This document shows positions 47,641 through 59,501 of a stretch of 64,000 nt of DNA, one piece after another. The stretch spans positions 15,252,001 through 15,316,000 of the forward strand of contig OZ316893.1 in assembly GCA_973895155.1 (NCBI GenBank), written 5' to 3'. The first letter of the stretch is position 1. Each line of letters opens with the position of its first letter. The notes below the pieces were generated by a model. The model searched no databases and had not been told where the DNA came from. It saw only the letters and a program-made list of their open reading frames with translations. Both the position numbers and the translations under genes were made by a program. Source of the DNA: Marsupella aquatica (taxonomy: Eukaryota; Marchantiophyta).

Positions 47641-50600
47641 ATGGAGTTTTGGGGTAAGCGGGCTTTCTCACGACTGCTGCCAGCTTTTGCTTCGAGCTGT
47701 TTGTTCTCCTTCTCTTGCCCTGCGGATGGCCGTGTGCCTGATTGTCAACCTGGAAAGGTCCGAGAGTGTGTGTGTGAACATTTAATGACAAACATGTGTG
47801 GAGTATACTTTTTCTGCGGCATCTCGGAGGGATTTGGGTTGAAGGAAGGTTTTTAGTGCTCGTGGGAAATGCAGAGACGGAAGGTGTGACGTATACTTCT
47901 GCTCGAGATTACCTCCAGTTCTGTGTTTAGAGCGTCCCATACTTGCGAGTTTGTGCGGGGCTTGTTTACCTGTGCTCCCACTCTCGTCGTCCCTGAGAAT
48001 GGATGCCGGTGATGCTTTTGTGTACACTTGCATTCTTAGAACTTGGCTCTTTAACATTTGACGTCGGTATAGCTTGTGGAGGTGACGTTGCCTTTTCTTG
48101 CGTATGGCGAGCTTTTACTTCGGCCGGACGTTTGGGCCGGGTGCCAGTCGTGTTATTTTTCGCTTCTCTCGCAGCAATGCGCTGAATGCAGTGTCTTTCA
48201 ATGATTCAGGAACAGAGGTTACTCCTCGAAAGCCTCAAGTCAACGATCCAGGCGATGACACTTACGTGCATGTGTCTCAGGTAACTTCTGTCTCATGGAT
48301 TGCTTCCGATTCTTCCAGTCAAGCTTCGACTCTTTGCGCCGCTTTGGTAGGCATACATTGCAGTCTGTCTACCTCTCTTGTCATTTCATGCGTTGTTACG
48401 TTTGAGGGAATGTGAGTAGATCGTGATGACTTTTTGATCACGAAATTTATTGAAGAGACATCTTTTACTGCCAGGTCCAAAGAGTAGTATTCATCTGTGG
48501 TTGCTTGCAACGCTAGGATAATGGTGTGCGAGATTGAACAGTAGTGCGTGATTCCTGCTGCTTACTTTGAGCATGGTTGAGTTGAAGAAAATCCGAGTTG
48601 GCGTCTTTGCAAATAGTATAAGTGAGGACAGTCTCTGTTGGGTTTTACTTGAAAGTGACAAACCATAGGGTCGGGATTGGTGCGGGATTGGACGTCTGAT
48701 TATTGGATTGTTGCTTTGATTTCACAGGCTGCTCTTGGCCCCAGCAAAGATGGCAAGACAGAGAGGGTTGTAGTTCGTGTTGAATCTGGAGGGAAAAATC
48801 TCGTCCTTGGAACCCTATCAAGTGGCAAGGTTGATCAGATGACGTTGGACTTGATCTTCGATCGTGAATTCAAGCTGTCGCACACCAGTACCTCCTCGAG
48901 CGTTTTCTTCTGTGGCTACCGAACTGACAAGCGCCAAGATTATGATGATGAGTCTGACGATGAAGGTATTTTATTCGAGTCTGATGAAGGTATTCTAGTC
49001 AAGTCTGCTTGGAATAAATCTTGTCGTATTACTCTCCTACTCTTTAGTTCGATTCTGTAGTGTTTTGTTGTCTCTGAGAAATGGCCAATGACACTTATTT
49101 ATGACTGTGTATACTATCTCTTCTCAGATGAAGTTGAAGAAGATGAGGATGATGACGAGGAAGACGATGAGCCTGTCCCGCAAGCCCTTCCGATTAAGGA
49201 GAATGGAACGAATTCGGGTACTCCCCAATCTTCATACTCTCACCGTCTCCTTAGTTTCTTTTGATTATCAGTGTTGGATAGGTGGTCTAACATGAATTCA
49301 GGGCTTGGAGGTTCTGCATTTGTAGTCAAATTTTCGATGTCAATTGTAAAGTTTTGTAGGATTTTTGGGCACATTTCCTCTTAAGTGCCTAACGCCATTT
49401 TCCTGAAATCATCGGTAGCAAAAGGAGCCAAGGCTGCGAAGAAGCAACCCAAAGTTATCGAGCAGGTTGTGGAGGCGAAGGCAAAGAAATCAGAAAAGAA
49501 AGCAGAGCTTCTTAAGGCTAGTCTTGTAGATGAAGAAGCTGAAGAAGGGGAAGAGTCTGACGATGATGACGAGGTGCGAATTTGCCTATCTTAGTCTGTT
49601 CTAAAGTCGCTGAGGGTCGCACAGATTTTCCATTGCCTTCTCTAGGCTCTGCAGACGGTTTTCTTTCCCTTGCATAATCTATGATTTTAGTAGAGATGTA
49701 GGGGTGTCTGTCGTCGTGATTCAGAGAGCTACGTGGATTTCGTACTCGATGGCTGTGGGATTGGGGGTAAACACCAATGGGTGTGACACTAGGTCAGGAT
49801 AAGCCCACTCCGTTTCGGTCTTCGTATCGAACTGAGGTTTGATGAGGTATCGAAGTTCAATTTTTTCGTACTTGGGGATTTGTGAGTATAATAAATGAGT
49901 AGAGAGGGCTTCTGTAGACTGATGTATATCCGCCTTGCCATAGGACGCGGACAAGGCGATGACAATGGATTTTGATCTCGATGACTATGATGAAGAAGAT
50001 GATAGTGAGTTTGAGGTGTGTTATTATCAAGTGTTTGATCAGGCCTAAAGTATTCCTGAAAGTCGTCCCTGTCAGTCTTCTAAGAAGTGAGTGCAGGTTT
50101 CTATCGCTGCAGTATCTTGCACAGTAGTTGATGCCCGTGTCACTCAGCTTACCACTCCCTACTATTTTGGTTCTTGGTAGTGCATGTAATCTAATTATCA
50201 GCTCCGTGCTGCAGTTAGATGATATGAACGGCAGCGAAGGCGAAACTGACGAAGGAGATGAAGATGAATCCGATGATGAAGAAGAGTCTGACGAGGATGA
50301 CTCCGACGAGGACGACGTGGCAGCGGAGGTAATTCAAGCAGCAGCTTTTAACTCGTGGACGCACGTGTTTGGGTGAACTTCGGAATCTATCCGCACAGAA
50401 GTCTTTGTAGGCGCGAGTCGACTAAAACCTGTCTACTTATAATGCTGAGGACGATTGGGTATATCGATTGTTGTGCAGCTTGGGAAGAAAAGAGGTTTGC
50501 AAGTATCTGCTAAGAAGGCTGGAGGTGATGGAAAGAAGCCTAGATTGGACACACCCGCGAAGCCAGGTTTGTAGAGATGTTTCCTCTTCCATGATCGGTT

Positions 50601-52024
50601 AGCGAGAGAGAGAGAAATGGGGTATTCGTTTCATCGTGAGATTTGCAGGAATTCCTTCCTTCATATTGCGTAGGTCGATTGTTTAGAGGTGTTTGGTCAC
50701 CATTCTTTCTTTGATTTTGATGAATAGCTTTCTAATGATAACTGTCCCAACTCATCGCTTGTGATGATTAAGATAACAGTAAGTGTGGAAGTAGTGTGCG
50801 CTTGCTAGCATTGTGATGATGTATAGAGTATGTCTTCTATAGATTATTGGGTCCATCAAGTTTTTGGGATTAAGATAACAGTAATTGTGGAAGTAGTGTG
50901 CGCTTGCTAGCATTGTGATGATGTATAGAGTATTTCTTCTATAGATTATTGGGTCCATCAAGTTTTTGCACTGGTAGCAGGGGGTCTGACAGCTGCAGAG
51001 TACTGGGAAAGCCTCATCGTTGCTGGCGGGAAAGGTATATTCGCATTCAGATAGTTTGCGAGTTGCGAAAATGAATACTTGTTCCAGCCTGACTTTGGTC
51101 TTGACCTGGAATCTAAATCGTAAGGTGGTTCTCCAACCCTGACTTTGGTCTTGACCTGGAATGCAAGTCATGAAAATGATTTCTCACAGTTTCTTGCCAT
51201 GCAGGGCTTATTACCACCCCCGGAAAGAAAGGGGCTAAAGGAGCTGTAGAAACTAAGGCCACACCAGTATCAACTAAAAATGCCGATTCAAAAGGTTCAG
51301 TGTCCAAGACTCCACAAAAGACACCAGGAAAAGAGGCAAAAGTGAAGGTGGGTATCCTCGAACTCTCCATTGTCGATCTTGAATTGATTTTATCTTTTGC
51401 CTTGGCTGTAGGATTGATTCGGCTTAGTGAGTGGTGTACTTCTCCTGACCTAGGGTCACACCTGTGGTTCTCAGACACCTAAAACTGATAAGAGCATCAG
51501 CCCAGGAGCTTTGGACTCAGCGAAGAAGCTTGGAGCCCATACATGTGCAGAGTGCAGCAGGTACAAATGGTGGTCTCAACTTCATTTGTCATTTTATTTC
51601 ATGGGTCTCGCTCCACTAGTAGTTTCCACTTCACCGTAAAATTCTTTCGATGGTGGTATAGAATACCGACGAGGGTGCAGTGATGAATGAATATATCTCG
51701 TTAATCCGAAAGAGCAATCTTGGATGAAGACTTTCCATTCACATTTCTGAGCATCTGCCACATCGTGGAGTAATCTTCGGTGTGGATAATAGCAAGATTC
51801 AATCCTACCGCCTTTTCTTGGATTCGAGGATGCAGCTCGTTGGCCAGGGTCAATGTCAGCATTCGTTTTCTTGTATTCGTTGATGCAGCTCGTTGCCCAG
51901 GGTCAATGTCAGCATTCCGTAGTTGTTTAAAGAGGAAGATTGAACGCGTGTTTTGGTGCTGTCCAGGAATTTCACCACGGAAAGTGCTCTAAGCCAACAC
52001 GTTGTTGCGAAACACAAAAAGTGA
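47641..52024 (+). CDS. HDT: Plant HD2-type histone deacetylase / nucleoplasmin-like nucleolar protein
   Basis: Eleven exons: 47641-47653, 48210-48280, 48728-48965, 49128-49217, 49419-49573, 49944-50015, 50215-50328, 50479-50566, 51205-51347, 51475-51560, 51967-52024; 375 aa, all phases consistent. The 13-nt first coding exon supplies the invariant MEFWG start of HD2 proteins. The nucleoplasmin-like domain follows: DPGDDTYVHVSQAALGPS, NLVLGTLSSGKVDQ, LIFDREFKLSHTS, VFFCGYRT. Then come several acidic Asp/Glu stretches (exons 4 to 7), a Lys-rich region, and a C-terminal C2H2 finger HTCAECSRNFTTESALSQH-VVAKH (CX2CX12HX4H). HD2 proteins are plant-specific, nucleolar and act in rRNA gene and developmental gene silencing. 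This one is longer than Arabidopsis HDT1-4, mainly in the acidic part. Exon 3 has two possible donors 24 nt apart. Confidence 0.94.
50766..50968 (+). repeat. 102-bp tandem duplication in HD2 intron 8
   Basis: Units start with GATTAAGATAACAGTAA at 50766 and 50868 and end with CATCAAGTTTTTG. They differ at two or three positions, so the event is recent. Confidence 0.93.
51814..51917 (+). repeat. 52-bp tandem duplication in HD2 intron 10
   Basis: GATGCAGCTCGTTG-CCAGGG followed by TCAATGTCAGCATTC occurs twice, 52 bp apart, with a TTTTCTTG-ATTCG lead. A second short duplication, CTGACTTTGGTCTTGACCTG, lies at about 51086 and 51139 in intron 8. Confidence 0.9.
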
Positions 52025-55000
52025 ACATTTGCGAGAAATGTAGGAACTCTGCTGTCCACCCCTGAAGTTGTACATGCAAGCAACATGTATGGTTGCAGTT
52101 GAAGTTATCTAAGTGGGGTTCCTATTCAGAGTAAGTGTAGTGTCACATGCGAAGAGAGCAATCTCTACACCCTTGTTTACGGTGTCTGCAATGCCGAGCC
52201 CTCGCAGATCACTGGCCAGTTTTGCTTCATCACTCCCAAGACTCTGTCCATGGCTCCCACCCGGTCATGCTGTCAAGAAGTGATTTGAATGAGCCATCAC
52301 GGGAAGTGGAAGTGGCTACTTGGAAGGGGAATCCGGTATTGGTTGACTGGCGGAAGTAGCTTCAGTATTTGGTACTTGGTCTGCTCGTGCTGTGATCTGG
52401 AACAACTCATCCAATTAGAAAACTTTCACTGAAATTTGCACATTACTCTTAGTGGGTGGAAGCACAATCCTCCTCGAAGAGGATATGGAGGTAATGTTCC
52501 CATTTCTGAGGCGTAGTGTGAAATCGGGAATTGTCACCTATTTGGGTAGGCTATCTGTAGCCGATCCAATTTCATCACATGAAAATGTTAACTGCGCATT
52601 GCATGTTTCTTACACCTTTTTGTTCCTTCCATGCATTTGGCGTACGCGTCAATATAAAATCATTTGCTGTCAGACGTTACCAATTGCAGGTTGTCCATGC
52701 GTATTTTTCCGTTAAAACTATTTTTTGTAACTGCACCCTAGTGCCACTTCGGATGCCTCTGGCTTATGCCAATTTAAACAATATTCTACATCAATTGGAA
52801 ACAAATTGCGGCTATTAGAATTTATCGAAGCCTGGAAGCTCTTTGGTGTGTGCATCGGCAAACCTCTACGTAGCGTTGATGTACCCCAAGACCAGAGAAA
52901 GATGTAGCATGGGTTGTGTATGCAATTGGGTGGGTATCTTTTGGGGCATGCATGTCAGTGATCATCAACCTTCATTAGAAAAGTAGGAATGATTAAGGTT
53001 TCGATGCAAGTAGAATGACTGCCCCGTAACGAACGAAGACATAGCCCCATCACCAACTCTTGGTTCAGGTTCATACTTTACTAATTTAGACATAGCACCA
53101 TATCATCTATATTTACCCATCTCCAAATACTAATTTATTGTGACGCAAAAGGCAATTTTACTATTCTCTGGATAGCCTTTTTGGTTGGGTCACAACAAAC
53201 ACAAACTATTATGTTAGTTTTGATTGCAAATATTGTTGTCCAAGTGTGTGGTAAACATTGCTGACATGGCATAACAACAAGCCATGGATTTTAGAAAAAA
53301 CATGGTCTAGAGCTTCTATTAGAACTCTAGCTTCTTATCGCCAATTGTTACTAAGATTTTGTGCACCAGAGATTAGGCTAGTTGGGGGTGGGGGTAGTTA
53401 CTCACTTGTCACAAAGGTGAGTTTCATGGTGTTTACAGGCACTGGGGTGTACATGTATAATTGCATTCCATGGGTAACTGTGGTCCCTAATATTACTATA
53501 TTTCTTTGTAAATGCACCAATAATTAGTTCGTGGACCCCTACCTGTTTTGATTGTATGTGAGGTATGTGTTGGACAATATGTGAAATAGATATGCCAGTG
53601 GGATCGTTCATTGCTAAAGCAGATGGAATGGAAATAGTTGAATCGTTGGTGATCGCCAGTCTCTCGGCAATCAGAGCTCTCACTGAGGACTAGAGTGATT
53701 TCCTCAAGAGAGACTATTGTTTGTTAGCCATGACTGAGAATTGCGCTTCTGACTGCCTCTCGTGCGCGGATGAACTTGACCTTCCTCTAAAGAAAGAGAA
53801 AAAAAAAGTCAATCTTGCTTTGCACTATTGCGTAGGAGAAACAAATAAAGCTTAGATTCGGACTCACTTCAATGGTTATTCAGGTTCGCGCGGAGCATGT
53901 AGCATGTCATTCCAGTGCTTTGTTTGTCTCATAGTCGATCGTTCTTCCTTCTGGACCTGTGCTTATGAGTTCTACTCGTTTTTCTTCTTCCTGCCCCAAT
54001 TGTCTGTCAGTGATCTCATCTGCTTCTGCTTTTGTTGAGTGTTTCCCAGGCTCTCCTTTCAAAGCCTTCAGGTACGAGTCTTTCAGGTTCAATTCTTGCG
54101 ATCCTTCTGTGCTTCCCGATTCTTGTTGTTGGAGACGTCGAGAGTTCAACTAAGTGCCTTGAGTTCTATCCTTATGAAGTCGCTCGAGTTCCTCTTATCA
54201 ATTCTCTATTCGGTTTGCCGTCCTTATGGATCCCTCCACGTCTGAAGATCGTATTTGTGCGCGTCCCATTCATGCATCATTTTCGTTCATGAATAGCACC
54301 TTCCTCTAATCCCCCCTCCCATCCTTTTTGTCGACAACACTCTTTGATTGTCTGTGCTTTGCTCTGTGTTGTTCTCGTCGTCATTTGGAGTAGATTGTAT
54401 TGCCACTACTGGATTGGGAAAGAGGACATTCTAGGATGGGGAGGTGTTCGTGTCGACCGTTTTGCTCACTATTGAATCGGTGACCATGTGGGCAGTCGGT
54501 TACTAGGGCCCAAGATTTAATTACGGAATTGAAACACAATTCACAAAAAAGGGTGGGCAGTTGGTTACTAGGGGTAAATAAAACCAAAGGTGGGCCTACT
54601 ACTAACTGAACAGCGGGTAAATAAAACGGTTATTTTTGAAATAAATTTACGTCATCTTTTACGGCATGGTGTTCTTAATTTTATCAAAAATTTGCAGCAA
54701 ACACGAAAGGTGACATAATTTCATTGTGGAAACCAGTCCTGTTTGCAACGCGCCATGATGATGTGGCATGCTGTGGAGCCAGGAATTTTGGAAGGGACCT
54801 CTAGTGGGGTCCATAAACAACAAATACATATGCTCATTTCCTTCTAGAAGAGTGCACATGCATTAATCAATTTTTAAACACCACATATGCTAGAAGCATT
54901 TATTCATGAGTGCAGTGGATAAACTACACATGGTAGTTTCATGCACTTATTGCAGTTGAATCATGCACTCTGTGTATTCAGGGTATAAGGAGTGCAATGC

Positions 55001-56301
55001 ATATGACCTGAAAACACACTTGCAGAAGTGCATATGCTATTTCACATGCACTTATGACATAGTGCATAAAGTGGATAAATGTGTCTTCAGGGGGAGCCTG
55101 CACTCAGACAAGGGTAGCCTTTACAATTACATTTCTCTTGCATTACGGTGCAAGAGAATCATTTTCAAGTTATTCGTGACAAGTGGAGGGAGGGGACATC
55201 ATTGTTGAGGAAAGCCTCAGAGCGCCAGATTTCCAATGCCCTCAAATTCGACTGCCGGAGACGATGAGAGAAAGATGTGCCTGTGGCTCCGAATCAAGAG
55301 TGCTGCAGGGTTGTCTAGGCGCACCATCCCTCACGAATGCCGTTGAGAAGATGACATTGCTCGATCCCTTGATGCGAGGGAAGTGTGACCTACGACTGCT
55401 GTGAATAACTGTGAAGGTGGCGCCAATTTAGCGATGGAGCTCATTAAAGGTTCCGGCAGTTGACGAGAGGCCAGGCGATTTTCCATAGCTGCCGCAGGTC
55501 CTCCACCCCGAGCTGAAGGAGGGATTCCCATCTATCGAGAGTCAAGGTCCATGGATTTGTGAGAACTGATGGCAATTTCGAAAGTTTGGGAGAAAGGGCT
55601 TATGCACGAACTTCTTTATTGAATGGCGAAGCGTCATGTCACAATTGCAGGTGGCCCCAGTCATTGCCTCTGAAGAGTAAACGGTTCTTGCCCCGGCGTA
55701 ACGAGGGGTGCATGGAATGTAAACGCTCCGACCGAGGCGCGGGAGGAGATTGTGTAGGATTCATTCTCCCAGTGCCACAATCGATTTGTTGAAGATTCGC
55801 CTGGCCTCGTTTACTTTGTGCGAACACCTGGGAAGGGGTTCTACATGTTTCGGTACATGGCATGTCAAGACCCTGAAACCTCACGAGTTCTTGGATCACT
55901 TGGAATTGAGCGGACAAGGCGCTCAGTTTTTAAGACGTGAAGCTACCAACCAAGCATTTCCCGGCCTCACTGGCATCTTATCAGTGTAAAATTGCGTCCC
56001 CTCGTTGGACTGACAATACCTCGTCTCCTTCAATCAAACAATTGAGGTGTTTCACCGAGAATCCACTTTTCATATTATTGTCTGGGTACATTCACAGAGT
56101 CTCTCTGTGCTTTGTGATGGAGATTGAGAGTGCCAGGCTCTCCTCACAATAGACCGTTATAGCATGATATTCGGCCATAGCAAAGTCACTACGTCTTCTC
56201 GTGATACTTGAAGGCCTCTGTGAGGTAGTGAGGTAGCGAGGTGAGGTGAGCTGCAGTGAGTCTTATCTGTGAAAATCCATTGATCTCGGAAAAACCTGTT
56301 G
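52025..56301. other. Intergenic DNA, no supported gene
   Basis: HD2 3' UTR, then more than 4 kb without a gene I can support. A minus-strand frame at 53907-54149 has a hydrophilic, protein-like composition (LKDSYLKALKGEPGK, DEITDRQLGQEEEKR) but no known domain and may be a transposon scrap. Copy 2 of a dispersed repeat lies at about 54610-54830. Sequence from 55183 rises in GC and may include the leader of the methyltransferase. Confidence 0.45.
54610..54830 (+). repeat. Dispersed repeat, copy 2
   Basis: Homologous in order and orientation to 33770-34000: AAACGGTTA, TTTTACGGCATGG, GCGCCATGATGATGTGGCA, GGAGCCAGGAATTTTGGAAG, GGGGTCCAT. Upstream, GGGCAGT-GGTTACTAGGG occurs twice (about 54490 and 54556). 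Confidence 0.7.
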
Positions 56302-59300
56302 ATGGGTTTTCGTTCGAATCTCGTGCTCCGCAGCAATTGCAGGCCCGGATTGGGATTGGGATTGCCAGAGAAGATGCTGTGCTCTTGCCCTGGACAGAAT
56401 GCTGCCGCATCATCATCCTCGTCATCATTCCGAAGGCTTGGCTTATGTTTGGGCCCAAGTTCACGTGTTCCATTTGCTAGACTCCCAGAAAGGCAGCAAT
56501 TCTTTGAGAGAGGAAACGAAGCAGCTAATCTGAATGTGCATGGTTTGAAATCCGGTGACTTCTCCCAACTCCGCAAGCTGAAGGTCTCTCGAGCAGCTAG
56601 TGCAGCGGAGGTCGAGGGGACGGAGGAGAAGAAGGGGAAGAAACCCTCTGAACGGAAAAGAGGAGGTTCCGCATTCAAATGCTTATCTCAAATTGCAACA
56701 GCTTACAATCAGATTGTCATTCTTGAAGCCCGGGAGATGTCATCCTCACAGTATGCAGGGAGCCGTGTGCTTCTTCTGGACAACTCCGGTGCGTGCCCTA
56801 GGTGTCGGTGCTTTTCATTTGAAGACATGTAATCTGGAGAGGTGGAAAATGAAACTGGTTGTTTTGTTTTCTGCAGGAAATGTTCACAGTATTTATAATC
56901 GCGACTCCGTATGGACGGGCCTCTACTGGGTGTGCCCCTCTTTTGTGTTCAAATTTGCATGAAAATCTCTTGGACATCAAGTATAGTGTCCGCCATTGAG
57001 TTGCAAATATCACTCAGTTTGTCCCACATGAGGACCAGGCTTGTCTTGCAAAGTTCATGAAGGAAATATCTTAATAGCGAAAGTAAACCTGTACAAAGTT
57101 TTTGTGCCACCTGAGCAGAACTTTCCCTTGCCAATTTACACCTAGGGTTAGCTTTTCTCATCTCTGCACCTTTGCGTTCCTCGTACTTGCTGTCCCCTAT
57201 CCTCATTTGAGAGCTGCGGACTTTGCAAATCATTTGTCCGTTTATTTGATTCCGTCTCCTGCAGTTCATGGACTTCAGTTTCAAATATCACAAGTTTATG
57301 GGCAGAAGTTGCTGACAAACTACTTCTTTGATTATTTCGCATAAACAGGATGAGTTCGCATCTCTCCCTGCTGTCATCCCGGAAGGGCCTGTGGCACTAC
57401 TCGGTCTGGTATGCATCACTTTTCTGGTTTCTGACAGAGTTGATTCCACGTTACTGACTTGAGTTAACAGTGATGCTCGTAAAAGTGATGATCGTAGTGA
57501 TGATCGTTGATGCTCATTTTAAGTTGACGCTGAAACCATCTCAATTTCATTGATACCGTTGATTCTTCTCCATTTAGAACCACAGTGCTCAATGTCGTGA
57601 AAAGTTCTGCCTGCTGAAGATGTTTCACAGAGCTCTGTATTCAAAGTCTTGGTGTTGCTTTTGCTCACTTTCACTGCTCAAGGACTGGAGTTTTTAAACG
57701 TCTGAAATATGTGAACTCATTTCAGGGTGGTGGTACGGCTGCACGCCTTCTTCTAAAGTTATGGCCATTTCTACAAGTGGAAGGTTATGAGATTGACGAA
57801 ATTGTATGTATGTCGATGAACACCTTTGGAAGCTCATATAATTGGTATTGCACCAGCCAAGAATGTCAGTCGAAAATACATGTCGCAAATACTTATCTAC
57901 CTTCGCTATCATAGTTAACCCAACCGTTGTGCTTGTAGTGCCTCCTCCATCAACATAAGAAGTGGAGCTTATTGTCATTTCTCTGCCGCACAAATGCATG
58001 AAAGGTCTTTGGATGTGAATTCTACATCGAGCTTCTTTTTGTTAATCTGAAGAAATTGTTTATATGGATATCTGTCGCAGCTGGTGGAGCAAGCACGTCT
58101 GCATTTAGGGTTGTCTGAATTGGAGATACCAACTAATGACGGCGGCTGCCTTACTATCCACGTTGGTGATGCTTTGTCTCCTTTGGCTGCTGTTGATGGT
58201 GGATTCGCTGGTAGGGTGGCTCGACACTATCTCTGCTTTCAAAGAAGTTGCACTTTTGATTAGTTTGATTATTGTGAAGACTTGACATTATCAATCCGAC
58301 AATTTGAGTGTCCCGACTAAAAAGCAGCATTAATCTAGGATTAAGAACTCTTTCTGCATGCCAAGTAGGTGCTCAGTCTTAGCTTGGGCTTTCTCATCTT
58401 ATTTCTTCTAACGATGATACCCAAAAGTATTCTTTGACCAGAAGAACTTTGAAAATCTTGCAGGAATCATAGTGGATCTTTTCTCTGAAGGTGAAGTTAT
58501 TGAAGAACTTCAAGAGGTATGTGCCAAGGCTTCGTTGTGAGGGGTGGGATGTTTCAGTGAGAAATCAATCTGCTACGATTCGTGAGAAAAGTGCGGAGAG
58601 AACATGATCTTAGCCCCAATCGTATCTCTGCTGTATGCTGAGCGATCTTGTGAGGGACTTCAGGACTTACCTGTGGAGGCTGATTGCTTATTGCCGTTTT
58701 AGCTGAAGATGTCGTCTGTGCTTAGATACCTTGTAGCTGTGACAGAATGTGGAAAAGTTTTTGCAGGCAAAGACGTGGTTGAATCTACAAAAGAAGCTGA
58801 GGCCTGGGGGGCGAATTTTGGTCAACTGCGGAGGGATTTGCGTAGAGAAAGGCGACCCTAAGACCAATATGGATGATGGCACATGGACGTGGGAAGACGG
58901 TGGAGCTACTAAAGATGCAACTCTCTTGGCCATGGCTGCAGCTTTTCAGGGCCAGGTAAGACCTGCTGACAAGAAAGTATCCAGCTACTCAGCTATTTCC
59001 GCTAGGTTAGTGTTCTTTTCTCAGTTAAAAGCAAGCTGTGGTGATTGATGGATGTCTACGCCACCATGTTGGCTCTAATTCTACCAAGAAAGATAAGCAT
59101 GTTTACGATTTTTGGTCCTTAGGATTTGGGTCAAGTCTTTATGAATCTGGCGTCAATGTTTGGGTCCTTCATCGACTGTGATCAAAAGATCTTGTTTAGA
59201 AGACTTCGTGAGCAGCAAAGCTTGTCTGTAATCATGTGAAAGGTCTCATAAGGTTGGATAGATAATATTCGCGCCATATTTAATTATGCTCCATAGCACC

Positions 59301-59501
59301 ATAGCGTGGAGCCTCAGGGATAATTACAACTGCGGAAGTGTCTAACCTGAATGTTGGTATCAGCTAAACTGGAGGACGATGGACTCAGAAGCAGACAACT
59401 GCTTGGCATTGTCAGGACCTCTTCCAGATCTCGAGGCCTGGGCAGCAGCTGTGCCCGAGAGGTTGAAGGAAGGGATCACCAGTTGGAGACCGTATAGGTG
59501 A
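56302..59501 (+). CDS. Plastid-type SAM-dependent methyltransferase (spermidine-synthase-like fold)
   Basis: Eight exons: 56302-56788, 56877-56929, 57349-57408, 57726-57803, 58081-58210, 58464-58516, 58767-58955, 59364-59501; 395 aa, phases consistent. The first 110 residues are Ser/Arg/Leu-rich with a Ser run (ASSSSSSFRRLG), fitting a transit peptide. The fold follows: YNQIVILE and SRVLLLDNSGNVHSIYN, then WTGLYWDEFASLPAVIPEGP, the nucleotide-binding loop VALLGLGGGTAARLLLKLWP, YEIDEILVEQARLHLGL with the acidic residue after the second strand, IHVGDALSPLA, GIIVDLFSEGEV, RPGGRILVNCGGI and NCLALSGPLPDL. This matches a plant family of spermidine-synthase-like methyltransferases whose substrate I do not know. 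Without the catalytic Asp pattern of true aminopropyltransferases, polyamine synthesis is unlikely. Confidence 0.88.

Noticed and set aside
47641-52024. HD2 gene as an FKBP-type immunophilin
   Set aside because: The nucleoplasmin-like domain is shared with some FKBPs, but there is no FKBP catalytic domain and the MEFWG start and C2H2 finger identify HD2.
53907-54149. Hydrophilic minus-strand frame of about 80 codons
   Set aside because: Protein-like composition but no start ATG, no domain and no neighbouring exons.
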